DNA from: Ottowia thiooxydans DSM 14619
Lineage (GTDB): Bacteria; Pseudomonadota; Gammaproteobacteria; Burkholderiales; Burkholderiaceae_C
NCBI RefSeq assembly: GCF_000422885.1
Contig: NZ_AUGX01000001.1
Location: 683,238-747,237, forward strand
Direction: 5' to 3'
Length of the DNA: 64,000 nt
Below the pieces are notes generated by a model, which saw only the letters and a program-made list of their open reading frames with translations, was not told the DNA's origin and made no database searches. Of the stretch, positions 53,589 through 62,111 are shown one piece after another; positions within the stretch are counted from its first letter, which is position 1, and each line of letters starts with the position of its first letter. The translations under genes and the position numbers were made by a program.

Positions 53589-53618
53589 AATACGCGCGCC
53601 CCTTGCCACCTGGATTCA
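53589..53618 (-). promoter_or_regulatory. Putative ECF-sigma promoter for the ferritin-like/cytochrome operon
   Basis: On the minus strand TGAATCC (53618-53612) is followed after 17 bases by CGTATT (53594-53589). The same two elements, TGAATCC and CGTA, occur in front of the sigma gene. The distance to the ferritin-like ATG is about 68 bases. Confidence 0.5.
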
Positions 53619-53639
53619 GCAATTTCAAAAAAAATGGTT

Positions 53640-53668
53640 TGAATCCAATCCCAGGTTTCCTGCGTACC
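53640..53668 (+). promoter_or_regulatory. Putative ECF-sigma autoregulated promoter
   Basis: On the plus strand TGAATCC (53640-53646) is followed after 16 bases by CGTACC (53663-53668), about 22 bases before the sigma ATG. It matches the minus-strand element for the divergent operon, suggesting that the sigma factor drives both directions. Confidence 0.5.
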
Positions 53669-53690
53669 TGGTTTAGAACACAATGAACAT

Positions 53691-54266
53691 ATGAACGCAG
53701 AACACTCCGACGCCACACTCATCGTTCTGCTTCAACGCATTGCGCTTAAAGATGAGGCTGCCCTCAAATCGCTGTATGAAGCGTGCGCAGGTAAGCTGTA
53801 TGGTTTGGCGCTGCGTGTGGTGAGCCACCGGGAATTTGCGGAAGACGCACTGCAAGAAGCCTTCCTGAACATCTGGCGCTTAGCCCCTGAATACAGCGCG
53901 TCCTTGAGCCCCCCCATGGCCTGGATGGGCCTCATCGTGCGCAGCCGTGCCCTGGACCTGCTGCGCCGCCGTGCCGCAGCGCGCACCCACCTCACCCAGG
54001 AGATAGACGTCACTCTCGCCGATACGCTCCAAAGCGATGACCCCACTCCGCTGGACACCGCCCAGGCCAGTGAGCAAGCATGGGCCCTGAATCAATGCCT
54101 TGGCCGGCTGGAGAGCAAGCAATGCGAAGTGGTCAAACTTGCCTATATGCGTGATTTGAGCCATAGCGAACTAGCCGCCCAATTACAGCTTCCGCTTGGC
54201 ACAGTGAAAACCTGGATACGCAGAGGCCTGGACCAACTGCGCCTTTGCATGGCTCGTTTCGCGTGA
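53691..54266 (+). CDS. ECF-type RNA polymerase sigma factor (SigK/RpoE-like)
   Basis: A 191-residue sigma factor. Region 2 spans about residues 20-90 (AEDALQEAFLNIWRLAP). Region 4 spans about 130-185 (QCEVVKLAYMRDLSHSELAAQL, then PLGTVKTWIRRGLDQLR). It matches the SigK-type group regulated by RskA-like anti-sigma factors, and such a gene follows at 8 bases. It is divergent from the ferritin-like gene. Confidence 0.92.
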   Translation: MNAEHSDATLIVLLQRIALKDEAALKSLYEACAGKLYGLALRVVSHREFAEDALQEAFLNIWRLAPEYSASLSPPMAWMGLIVRSRALDLLRRRAAARTHLTQEIDVTLADTLQSDDPTPLDTAQASEQAWALNQCLGRLESKQCEVVKLAYMRDLSHSELAAQLQLPLGTVKTWIRRGLDQLRLCMARFA

Positions 54267-54273
54267 GGCTGCC

Positions 54274-55056
54274 ATGAAAATTCACCAAAACCCTGAATTG
54301 CTGGACCGCCTGGCAGCCAGCTACGCCTTAGGCACACTGCGCGGCCCAGCACGCCGCCGCTTCGAGACCATCGCCCGCGAACAAGCCCCAGTTCGCGCAG
54401 CGGCACTCATTTGGCAAAGCCGGATGTCCAGCCTGAACGAACTGCAACCCAGCGCCCAACCCGCACCCGTCGTCTGGACCCGGATAGACAATCTCGTCCG
54501 CGCCGATCGCGAGCAAGCGACCCAGGCAGAAGTACGACACCGCGCAATTCAAGCCGGAGGTTCTAACGAAGGTCGGGGCGGCTGGCTACGCAGCCTGAGT
54601 TTTTGGCGGGTGAGCAGTGCGGTCGGCGCTGCAGCCACAGTGGCCGCAGTCGTTGTGGGGCTGAACGTGCGCCAGGAGTTGGATAGCGAGATTGCCACGC
54701 TACAAGCCGCACCGCAAATTCAATATGTGGCAGTACTGGCGGACGACAAAGCTGCGGCGTCCATGCTGGTGACCTTCGACGCCAAGAACAAAAAGCTAAT
54801 CCTGCAACGCGTGGGTAACTACCAGGAATCAGCTGATAGGTCTCTACAACTCTGGGCCCTCCCGCCCTCCGGTGGCCCAAAATCGCTCGGTGTGCTCAGC
54901 AACGATAAGCTGCTGCGCCTCACCGCTGGGGAAAGCGATGTGCGCGAAGTGCCAACGTTGGCAATCAGTCTCGAGCCCAAAGGGGGAGTACCCAGCGAGA
55001 CTGGCCCCACTGGACCCGTGCTCTTTAAAGGCGCGTTGATTCAGAAGCTTATGTAA
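54274..55056 (+). CDS. RskA-type anti-sigma factor
   Basis: A 260-residue membrane protein. The N-terminal cytosolic part (about 1-105) begins with NPELLDRLAASYALGTLRGPARRRFE and holds the anti-sigma domain; one membrane helix lies at about 110-130; the periplasmic RskA domain ends with SLEPKGGVPSETGPTGPVLFKG. It should sequester the adjacent sigma factor until a signal releases it. Confidence 0.9.
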   Translation: MKIHQNPELLDRLAASYALGTLRGPARRRFETIAREQAPVRAAALIWQSRMSSLNELQPSAQPAPVVWTRIDNLVRADREQATQAEVRHRAIQAGGSNEGRGGWLRSLSFWRVSSAVGAAATVAAVVVGLNVRQELDSEIATLQAAPQIQYVAVLADDKAAASMLVTFDAKNKKLILQRVGNYQESADRSLQLWALPPSGGPKSLGVLSNDKLLRLTAGESDVREVPTLAISLEPKGGVPSETGPTGPVLFKGALIQKLM

Positions 55057-55189
55057 GGCGACTTATCGGACTGCGCAACACGCACCGCCAATCCGGACCA
55101 TCCCAGACCGTCGCCTTCGTCGGCTTCGAAGGACGCTGACGACAAGACAGGAAAGTGCCTGAACTGCTTGTATGTACGGGGCCTGCGCC

Positions 55190-55280
55190 TAGGAGGCTGT
55201 CGGACTTGGAAATCGCCGGCTGCAAATGGGCCGCAGCGGTCCATTTTCGCTATCGGCGCTCCAAGTCCGACAGCCTCCTA
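55190..55280. repeat. Dispersed palindromic element (copy A)
   Basis: A perfect 21-base inverted repeat (TAGGAGGCTGTCGGACTTGG plus one base at 55190-55210, with its complement at 55260-55280) surrounds a 49-base core that itself is nearly palindromic (ATGGGCCGC..GCGGTCCAT). The right arm overlaps the TetR stop codon. Copies are at 24396 (core only) and 61146 (short form). Confidence 0.85.
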
Positions 55281-55976
55281 GTCGCGGTTCCAAGCGTCCA
55301 ACAACAGCGTCCCGACCTCATCATCGCCAGTTGGTGGTTGTGTCTCGGACAAACCTCGCACGTTGGCTTTTCGGGCCTGACCTTCACGTTCCACCAATTT
55401 CAGCGGAGCGGTTTCGACCATAAGTCCGCCCAGCAATATCCGGTAAAACTCCTGGAAAGCGTCTTCGATCGTCAGATTGGCTTTCGCGAGAAACGCGGGC
55501 CGGCGCAGTCGCAGTGCCGCTCCCAGGATAAGTTCGGACACCACGAGTCCGTGGCACTTGACGAATACGCCTTGGCTTACGCCCTCGTCGATCAGCTGTG
55601 AAAGTCTTACCGTTCTTGCCTGCTGGTAGTTGTCAAAAATGGTCCGTGCCGCCTCCGAATCCTCAACGTCTTTGAGGAACTGCACACCGATTCGGCTGGC
55701 TGCCCGCACACCTACCTCAAGGTAGGCAGCAATCGCTGCAGTCAGGTTCTTCTCACTGCGAGTCAGCGCATTGCCCTCTTCAAGAATTCCATAAAAGAAG
55801 CGACTGACGGTGGTGCAGAAGATCTCCTCTTTGGTCTGCGCGATGTCATAGAGGCGACGCCGCGAGCAGCGCAAGCGTGAAGCCATCTCTCCCACCGTCA
55901 GGTTTCTAACTCCTTCAGCAAGAAACAACTGGATTAGTCCATCGAAGAACTCTTCATCTGTGAGCGCTTTTCTCAT
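55278..55976 (-). CDS. TetR-type regulator
   Basis: A 232-residue protein with an N-terminal HTH (LTVGEMASRLRCSRRRLYDIAQTKEEIF) and a helical ligand domain. It is divergent from the acyl-CoA ligase operon, which it probably represses until an acyl-CoA or related ligand binds. AGGAAA precedes the ATG. The end of the gene lies in a palindromic repeat. Confidence 0.88.
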   Translation of the reverse strand: MRKALTDEEFFDGLIQLFLAEGVRNLTVGEMASRLRCSRRRLYDIAQTKEEIFCTTVSRFFYGILEEGNALTRSEKNLTAAIAAYLEVGVRAASRIGVQFLKDVEDSEAARTIFDNYQQARTVRLSQLIDEGVSQGVFVKCHGLVVSELILGAALRLRRPAFLAKANLTIEDAFQEFYRILLGGLMVETAPLKLVEREGQARKANVRGLSETQPPTGDDEVGTLLLDAWNRD

Positions 55977-55999
55977 TCGGGTTTTTCCTAGCTAAATAC

Positions 56000-56067
56000 G
56001 GTACCCAGACGGTTGACTTGGTACCGCTCGATGGATTTAATGGTACCAATAGTGACGCAAACGTACC
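56000..56067 (+). promoter_or_regulatory. Promoter with a regularly spaced operator set
   Basis: A sigma-70-like promoter (TTGACT at 56013, 17 bases, TTTAAT at 56036) carries GGTACC at 56000, 56020 and 56042 and CGTACC at 56062. The spacing of 20-22 bases equals two helical turns. One site lies in the spacer and one right after the -10 box, so a bound repressor would block the promoter. The divergent TetR regulator is the likely ligand of these sites. Confidence 0.65.
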
Positions 56068-56224
56068 GAATAGGCAATATGTACACCTCAGATGCTCGCA
56101 TAAAGAATGCTGTAAATCCACAGTCCGCCAACGGGGAGAGCCGGCCGCTTCCGTTCTCGCCAGGAACAGGTCAGTTGGCGGCACCAGTGGGTCAGCAAAC
56201 ACAACCCGAACTGGGGAGCTTGCA

Positions 56225-57790
56225 ATGAATCTGATTGACTTTTTCGACGCCGGCCTCGCTGGTTACCCAGATGCTCCCTGCTTTGTGGACTGCGGTCACG
56301 ATGCTCCAGCTATCACTTATGCCCAGGCAGGAGCGCTGACCTCCCAAATCGCAAGAGGACTACAAGGCCTGGGATTTGAGCCCGGCTTTCATGGTGCGGT
56401 ACTCAGCGGCAACGCGGAAGCCGCATTCACAGCGTTGCTAGGGGTTCTACGCGCCCAAGGTGTCTGGTTGCCTGTCAACGCGCGCAACAGCGTGGAGACC
56501 AACATCGAGTTCCTGCAAGACATGGACTGCGATGTACTTTTCTACCAAGCGAGCTACGCCGATCAGGTAGCCGAAATCCGCGCCAAAGTCCCCCGCATTC
56601 GCCATTACATTTCGCTGGGCGAGTCCGCAAGGACGGACCTGTCCGTCGACCAACTGATCCAGGGCCAGTCGAGCGAGATGTTCTCGGCACCTTCGCAACC
56701 GCAGTCGCTGGCCATGATCATGGGCACCGGTGGGACCACGGGGCGTTCCAAGGGGGTCATGCTGACCCACCGCAACTTGACGGCAACCCTGGCCAACCAC
56801 ATGTCGGCAATGCAGGTGACCGACCGCATGACGGTGTTGGCTGCGGCACCTATCACCCACACGGCGGGGCTGGTCGCCATGCCTTTCATTGCGCGTGGTG
56901 GCCGCGTCATCCTGATGGACGGGATCGATCCGCAAAACCTGCTCAAGGTGATGGAGCAAGAGCAAGTCAACATGCTGTTCCTGCCGCCGACGGTCATCTA
57001 TGCACTTCTGGCACAGCCCAATGTGCGGGATTTTGACTTCTCGGCCCTGCGCTACCTCATGTACGGCGCAGCCCCTATGTCGCCTGACAAGCTTGCCGAG
57101 GCCATTGAGGTCTTTGGCCCGGTCATGCTGCAAATCTACGGCCAAGCTGAAGTGCCTGGTGCCATCTCAGTACTCAGAGTGGAAGATCACTTGATCGACG
57201 GAGGGGTGGCGCCGCGTCAGCGGCTGCTAAGCGCAGGACGTCGCTTCCCGTTTACGCGGGTAGCGATCATGGACGATGACGGGAAGTTGCTCGTTCAACC
57301 GGGTGCCGTCGGCGAGATTGTCGCTCAGGGCGACATCGTGACCCAAGGGTACTACAAGAACCCCGACGCCACGGCGGAGGTGCAGCGCCACGGGTGGCAT
57401 TGCACAGGCGATGTGGGTTACTTTGACGAACAAGGCTTCCTGTTCATCGTCGACCGCAAGAAGGACATGATCGTCACCGGCGGCTTCAATGTCTTCTCCT
57501 CGGAAGTCGAAGCTGCAGTCATGGCCCACCCGGCCGTGAAGGACTGCGCTGTCATAGGCGTACCCGACGAAAAATGGGGCGAAGCGGTCAAAGCAGTCAT
57601 TGAGTTGCGACCCAATCAATCCGTGACGCCAAAGGAACTCATCCAGTTCGTCAAGAGCCGGCTAGGCAGCGTCAAGGCACCCAAGGATGTCGAAATCGTT
57701 GATCAGTTGCCCCGCAGCACGGTGGGCAAGGTGCTCAAGAAAGAAGTCCGAAAGAAGTACTGGCAACACCAGGAACGGATGGTGTCTTGA
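56225..57790 (+). CDS. Acyl-CoA ligase (AMP-forming)
   Basis: This activates a carboxylic acid to its CoA thioester. 521 residues; the P-loop-like motif is GTGGTTGRSKGVMLTH, the adenylate motif is YLMYGAAPMS and YGQAEVPG, and the hinge/second domain has GWHCTGDVGYFDEQG and RSTVGKVLKKEVRKKY with the catalytic Lys. GGGGAG precedes the ATG at 56225. It is the first gene of an operon with a thiolase, an SDR and a Liv-type ABC transporter. The substrate is unknown. Confidence 0.9.
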   Translation: MNLIDFFDAGLAGYPDAPCFVDCGHDAPAITYAQAGALTSQIARGLQGLGFEPGFHGAVLSGNAEAAFTALLGVLRAQGVWLPVNARNSVETNIEFLQDMDCDVLFYQASYADQVAEIRAKVPRIRHYISLGESARTDLSVDQLIQGQSSEMFSAPSQPQSLAMIMGTGGTTGRSKGVMLTHRNLTATLANHMSAMQVTDRMTVLAAAPITHTAGLVAMPFIARGGRVILMDGIDPQNLLKVMEQEQVNMLFLPPTVIYALLAQPNVRDFDFSALRYLMYGAAPMSPDKLAEAIEVFGPVMLQIYGQAEVPGAISVLRVEDHLIDGGVAPRQRLLSAGRRFPFTRVAIMDDDGKLLVQPGAVGEIVAQGDIVTQGYYKNPDATAEVQRHGWHCTGDVGYFDEQGFLFIVDRKKDMIVTGGFNVFSSEVEAAVMAHPAVKDCAVIGVPDEKWGEAVKAVIELRPNQSVTPKELIQFVKSRLGSVKAPKDVEIVDQLPRSTVGKVLKKEVRKKYWQHQERMVS

Positions 57791-57848
57791 TCCCAGCGCA
57801 AATTCATCCCAAACACGCGTGATGACGTTATCAACCCGGAGATTCGCG

Positions 57849-59036
57849 ATGCAAGAGCCCGTTCTAGTTGCCGGTGTAGGCATGACCCCCTTCAAAAAGC
57901 CCGGAGACAACCTCCCATACCCGGAGATGGCCGCACAGGCGATCCGCCAAGCGCTACAGGACGCCGGCCTGGCCTATTCCGACATACAGGAGGCTTACGC
58001 AGGCTACGTCTATGGAGACTCTGCCGGCGGACAGCGTGCGATCTACGAAGTTGGCATGACCGGCATACCTGTGATCAACGTCAACAACAACTGTGCATCT
58101 GGCTCCACCGCGCTCTACCTTGCCCGCAAAGCCGTGGCAAACGGTTCGGCGGACTGCGCCCTGGCAGTTGGTTTCGAGCAGATGCCCTCAGGCGCCTTGA
58201 AGAGTCACTGGGATGATCGACCTGATCCGCTTGATCAATTCAACGGCGTCATGGATGAGGTGTTTGGCCACCCCGAGTTGCCGATGGCCATCCGCTACTT
58301 CGCGGCAGCTGGCCGGGAGCATATGGAACGGTATGGCACTTCTCTGGAAACCATCGCCAAGATCAGGGCGAAGGCGAGTCGGCATGCTGCAAAGAATCCA
58401 TTGGCCGTGTTTCGCAAGGAGGTCACGACCGAAGAGGTGCTGGCCAGTTCTTCACTAGTACCCGGCACCATGACGCGCTTGATGGCCTGTCCTCCGACGT
58501 GTGGTGCAGCCGCGGCGATCTTCGTCAGCAAGAAGTTTGCCCAAAAGATGGGGCTCAACTCCAACGTCGAGGTGTTGGGGCAGTCGCTCGTTTCAGATTA
58601 CGAAGGCACGTTCAGCGCCAAATCAGCGATTTCTGTGGTGGGGTTCGAGATGTCGCGCGAGGCATCTCGCCAAGTCTATGAGGCGGCGGGCGTGGGGCCG
58701 GAGGACATCGACGTGTGCGAATTGCACGACTGCTTCGCTCAGAACGAGCTACTCGGTTACGAAGCCCTCGGCTTTTGCGGAGTGGGAGAAGGGTCGTCCT
58801 TCGTCGACTCCGAGGCGAATACCTATGGCGGTGCGGTCGTTGTCAACCCTTCGGGTGGGCTGCTGTCCAAGGGGCATCCTCTGGGCGCCACCGGCTTGGC
58901 GCAATGTTTCGAACTCACGCACCAGATTCGCGGCACCGCCGAGGCACGGCAGGTTCCGAACGCACGACACGCTCTGCAACACAACGCAGGTCTGGGTGGC
59001 GCCACTGTGGTGACCCTTTACGGGCGTACGAACTGA
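57849..59036 (+). CDS. SCP-x-type thiolase / lipid-transfer protein
   Basis: A 395-residue thiolase-fold protein. Marks are NNNCASGSTALYLARKAV with the catalytic Cys, ELHDCFAQNELLGYEALG, and LLSKGHPLGATGLAQ. This is the SCP-x/Ltp branch rather than the bktB-like branch, and it often breaks branched or ring-derived 3-keto- or 3-hydroxy-acyl-CoA. Many relatives need a DUF35 partner, but none is encoded beside it. CGGAG lies before the ATG at 57849. Confidence 0.88.
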   Translation: MQEPVLVAGVGMTPFKKPGDNLPYPEMAAQAIRQALQDAGLAYSDIQEAYAGYVYGDSAGGQRAIYEVGMTGIPVINVNNNCASGSTALYLARKAVANGSADCALAVGFEQMPSGALKSHWDDRPDPLDQFNGVMDEVFGHPELPMAIRYFAAAGREHMERYGTSLETIAKIRAKASRHAAKNPLAVFRKEVTTEEVLASSSLVPGTMTRLMACPPTCGAAAAIFVSKKFAQKMGLNSNVEVLGQSLVSDYEGTFSAKSAISVVGFEMSREASRQVYEAAGVGPEDIDVCELHDCFAQNELLGYEALGFCGVGEGSSFVDSEANTYGGAVVVNPSGGLLSKGHPLGATGLAQCFELTHQIRGTAEARQVPNARHALQHNAGLGGATVVTLYGRTN

Positions 59037-59082
59037 GCCAACCGCCTCCTAGGGCTTGACGCACTTTTTAAAAGGGTATGCG

Positions 59083-59892
59083 ATGGGTAAACGTTTGGAA
59101 GGCAAGGTAGCTCTGATTACCGGTTGTGGTTCATCGGGGCCAGGCTGGGGCAATGGGAAGGCAATGGCCGCGCTGTTTGCGCGTGAGGGGGCCAAGGTCT
59201 ATGGCTGTGACATCAATCTAAGCGCAGCGCAGGAAACCCAGGCGATCGTGGAAAACGAGGGCGGAGCCATGCACGTCGCCCAGTGCGATGTGACGGATGC
59301 TGACGCGGTAGAGAAATTGGTCAAAGCTTGCGTGGAGACCCTGGGTGAGATCGACATTCTGATCAACAACGTGGGCACTGCTCGAATTGGAGGAGTTGTC
59401 GAACAAAGCCTGCAGGACTGGCAGTTGGTTTTCGATGTCAATGTTACATCGATGTTCCTTACCTGCAAGCACGTTATTCCCTCCATGCTCAAAAAGGGCA
59501 AAGGGAGCATCGTGAATATAGGTTCGGTGGCCGGCATCCGCGACAGCGGTGTGGCCTACGTTTCCTACAGCGCGTCAAAGGCTGCGGTGCTCGGATTTTC
59601 CCGCAGTGTTGCCTTGCAATATGCCAAACAGGGCATTCGGTCGAACGTGTTGATGCCTGGATTGATGAACACGCCGATGGTTAGGCAGCCCCTCATATCA
59701 CTGGCTGATGGATACCACACGGAATCCGTAGAGGAAATGCTGGCGAAGCGGGACCAGCAGTGCCCGATGGGGCATATGGGAGATGCCTGGGATGTGGCAA
59801 ATACGGCTCTGTGGCTAGCAAGCGATGAATCCAAATATATTACTTCCGCCGAAATAGTGGTGGACGGCGGAATTTCAGCTCGAATTGGTTAA
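59083..59892 (+). CDS. Short-chain dehydrogenase/reductase
   Basis: A 269-residue SDR with an NAD(P) site TGCGSSGPGWGNGKA (longer than usual), NNVGTAR, and the catalytic YSASKAAVLG. C-terminal VVDGGISARIG is typical. It probably oxidises a hydroxy-acyl-CoA or related alcohol in the pathway of this operon. AAAGGG lies before the ATG at 59083. Confidence 0.87.
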   Translation: MGKRLEGKVALITGCGSSGPGWGNGKAMAALFAREGAKVYGCDINLSAAQETQAIVENEGGAMHVAQCDVTDADAVEKLVKACVETLGEIDILINNVGTARIGGVVEQSLQDWQLVFDVNVTSMFLTCKHVIPSMLKKGKGSIVNIGSVAGIRDSGVAYVSYSASKAAVLGFSRSVALQYAKQGIRSNVLMPGLMNTPMVRQPLISLADGYHTESVEEMLAKRDQQCPMGHMGDAWDVANTALWLASDESKYITSAEIVVDGGISARIG

Positions 59893-59929
59893 TTCTCAAT
59901 TAATTTTGGTCAACTAAAGGAGACATATC

Positions 59930-61126
59930 ATGGATAAATTTACAACGTGGTTCAAAAAAAGTGTTGTGGTGGTTGCGATAACCACGGTAGGCCTGGCACC
60001 TTTAGGGCATGCGCAGACCAAACCAGATAAATTCAAAATCGGCGGAGTGATTTCACTTTCTGGGCCATATGGCTTGTTGGGCGAGGATATGCGAAAAGGC
60101 GTGCAAATCGCTATTGACGAGCGCGGTGGAAAAGTACTGGGTGTTCCCATCGACATGGCGTGGGAAGACGACGAAACCAAGCCACAGCCAGCCGTTCAAA
60201 AAGCGACCAAGTTGATATCAGAAGGGTCGCACATGATTTTTGGCGCGTTGAGCTCTGCTTCCACGCTCGCCATCATGAATATCACCAAGCAGCGGAAAAT
60301 ACCTCATCTCATCACAATTTCAGCTGACGACAAAATTACTGTGCCTGGTGGTTCTCGCTATGCTTTCCGCACATCCAATAATCTGGATATGGAAAATCGC
60401 ATGGCATTGGTGTATGCACAGGAAAAAGGGCTGAAGAAAATTTATGCCGTGACCGCTGATTACCAGGCGACGCGAGATGGATGGGAGTGGGTTAAAAAAG
60501 AAGCCACGCAAAAAGGCATAAAAATTGTTGGGGAAGATTTCCCAGCATTCGGCAATAGAGACTATTCATCTATTGTGGATAAGATTGCCAAATCAGATGC
60601 AGATGGCGTCATATTGATGCTAACGGGTTCGGACGTGGTCACTTTCCTTAAACAAGCGGGGCAAGTAAACCTTAGCAAGGGAAAAGTTGTTTTTGGCCCT
60701 GTCGCCGCTGATGAAACTATGGCAGCAGCCGTAGGACCGACTTCACTGGGGGTTAATACCGGTTTGCGCTACCACTACTCCATCGACAACGCTGCCAACC
60801 GCAAATTCGTTGAGGCCTACCAAAAGAAATTCGGTGCGCTGCCCCCCATGGCCGCGGGAGAGGCCTACGATGGCATGTCGTGGTGGCTGGACACGGTTGA
60901 AAAAACAGGATCCTGGGATAAGGAAAAGTGGGTGGATGCGTTCGCAAACAGCACCCGTGAAAATTCTGTAGAGGGCAAAAAAACCATGCGTGCTTGTGAT
61001 CATCAGGCGCTGCAAGTCGGCTTTTGGGGAGAAGTCGTGCAAGGCACCGCGCCTGCGCCCGCTTTGACCATGAAGATCACCAAAGTTTTCCCAGAGTCAA
61101 AGCTTTTCACAGCTTGCAAGAGCTGA
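59930..61126 (+). CDS. Liv-type ABC transporter substrate-binding protein
   Basis: A 398-residue periplasmic receptor (signal to about GHAQ) with KFKIGGVISLSGPYGLLGEDMRKGV and the usual Leu/Ile/Val-binding fold of type I periplasmic proteins. Such receptors of the LivK family bind amino acids or aromatic and aliphatic acids. As part of the acyl-CoA ligase operon it should bind that ligase's substrate. The DNA here is more AT-rich than upstream. AAAGGAG precedes the start. Confidence 0.9.
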   Translation: MDKFTTWFKKSVVVVAITTVGLAPLGHAQTKPDKFKIGGVISLSGPYGLLGEDMRKGVQIAIDERGGKVLGVPIDMAWEDDETKPQPAVQKATKLISEGSHMIFGALSSASTLAIMNITKQRKIPHLITISADDKITVPGGSRYAFRTSNNLDMENRMALVYAQEKGLKKIYAVTADYQATRDGWEWVKKEATQKGIKIVGEDFPAFGNRDYSSIVDKIAKSDADGVILMLTGSDVVTFLKQAGQVNLSKGKVVFGPVAADETMAAAVGPTSLGVNTGLRYHYSIDNAANRKFVEAYQKKFGALPPMAAGEAYDGMSWWLDTVEKTGSWDKEKWVDAFANSTRENSVEGKKTMRACDHQALQVGFWGEVVQGTAPAPALTMKITKVFPESKLFTACKS

Positions 61127-61145
61127 AGCTTTTCGGCGCATGGGC

Positions 61146-61200
61146 CTAGGAGCCAGTCGGACTTGGATCGCTGGCAACTGCCAAGTCCGACAGCACCTAG
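61146..61200. repeat. Dispersed palindromic element, short form (copy C)
   Basis: Arms of about 20 bases (CTAGG..GTCGGACTTGG at 61146, CCAAGTCCGAC..CCTAG at 61181) enclose only a 14-base loop. The arm sequence is that of the 55190 copy, but the middle part is deleted. It lies between the receptor gene and livH. Confidence 0.8.
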
Positions 61201-61253
61201 AAAAGCCTCTTCCGTTACCTGCTCTCCCATTCGAATCGTAATCGGTTATTGAT

Positions 61254-62111
61254 ATGTCAACTGTTGTGATTGGCTTGAGTCTGGGAATGCTGCTGTTTTT
61301 GCTAGCAGCTGGACTCACGCTTATTTTCGGAATGCTGGGTGTGATCAATTTTGCCCACGGTGCGGTTTACATGCTGGGAGCATATGTCTCGTATGAAGCC
61401 GGAAAGCGGACGGGATCATTCGTGGTTGGGGTTCTTTCCGCCACGCTCTTGACCGCATTAGTGGGAGCTGTGGTCGAAAAGCTGGCACTTCGGCCGCTCT
61501 ATGAGCGCCCTCACTTCTATCAGCTCATTCTGACATTTGGCCTGATTCTGGTTCTGAGTGACATGGTGCGATTCATCTGGGGCCCTGGATACCAGGAAGT
61601 CGCAATTCCCGCAGTATTGAGTGGCACCGTTGATATGCTCGGGAGCACTCTACCCATCTATCGATTGTTTGTAATCGGCTTCGGCGCCATTGTCTCAATT
61701 GGCCTGTATTTCGTGTTAGAAAAAAGCACCTTCGGTATGCTCGTGAGAGCGGCAAGCAGTGATGCCGAAATGGTTCGAATACTGGGTTTACCAGTGGGTG
61801 CAATTCGCATGGCGGTTTTTGCTGCAGGCTGCGGCCTTTCGGGTTTGGCTGGTTCGATTGCAGCGCCTCTTTTCCCCATTGAGTTGGGCATGGCAACCAA
61901 TACCATCATTGACTGCTTCATTGTCGTTATTTTAGGAGGTCTTGGAAATATCCGAGGGGCTATAGCTGCGTCTCTATTAATTGGGATGGTGCGAGCCATA
62001 GGCTATGTTTACCTGCCTAGTTGGGTTGACATCATGACCTTTTCCTTACTTATTGGCACTCTTCTGACGCGCCCCCAAGGCTTGTTCTTCCGGACAGCGA
62101 GGACCGCATGA
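61254..62111 (+). CDS. livH: Liv-type ABC transporter permease (LivH)
   Basis: A 285-residue inner-membrane protein with eight or so helices. LTLIFGMLGVINFAHGAVYMLGAY and RAASSDAEMVRILGLPV are LivH marks. It should form the transport channel with LivM. The weak start site sits behind the short palindromic repeat. The end overlaps livM (ATGA). Confidence 0.9.
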   Translation: MSTVVIGLSLGMLLFLLAAGLTLIFGMLGVINFAHGAVYMLGAYVSYEAGKRTGSFVVGVLSATLLTALVGAVVEKLALRPLYERPHFYQLILTFGLILVLSDMVRFIWGPGYQEVAIPAVLSGTVDMLGSTLPIYRLFVIGFGAIVSIGLYFVLEKSTFGMLVRAASSDAEMVRILGLPVGAIRMAVFAAGCGLSGLAGSIAAPLFPIELGMATNTIIDCFIVVILGGLGNIRGAIAASLLIGMVRAIGYVYLPSWVDIMTFSLLIGTLLTRPQGLFFRTARTA

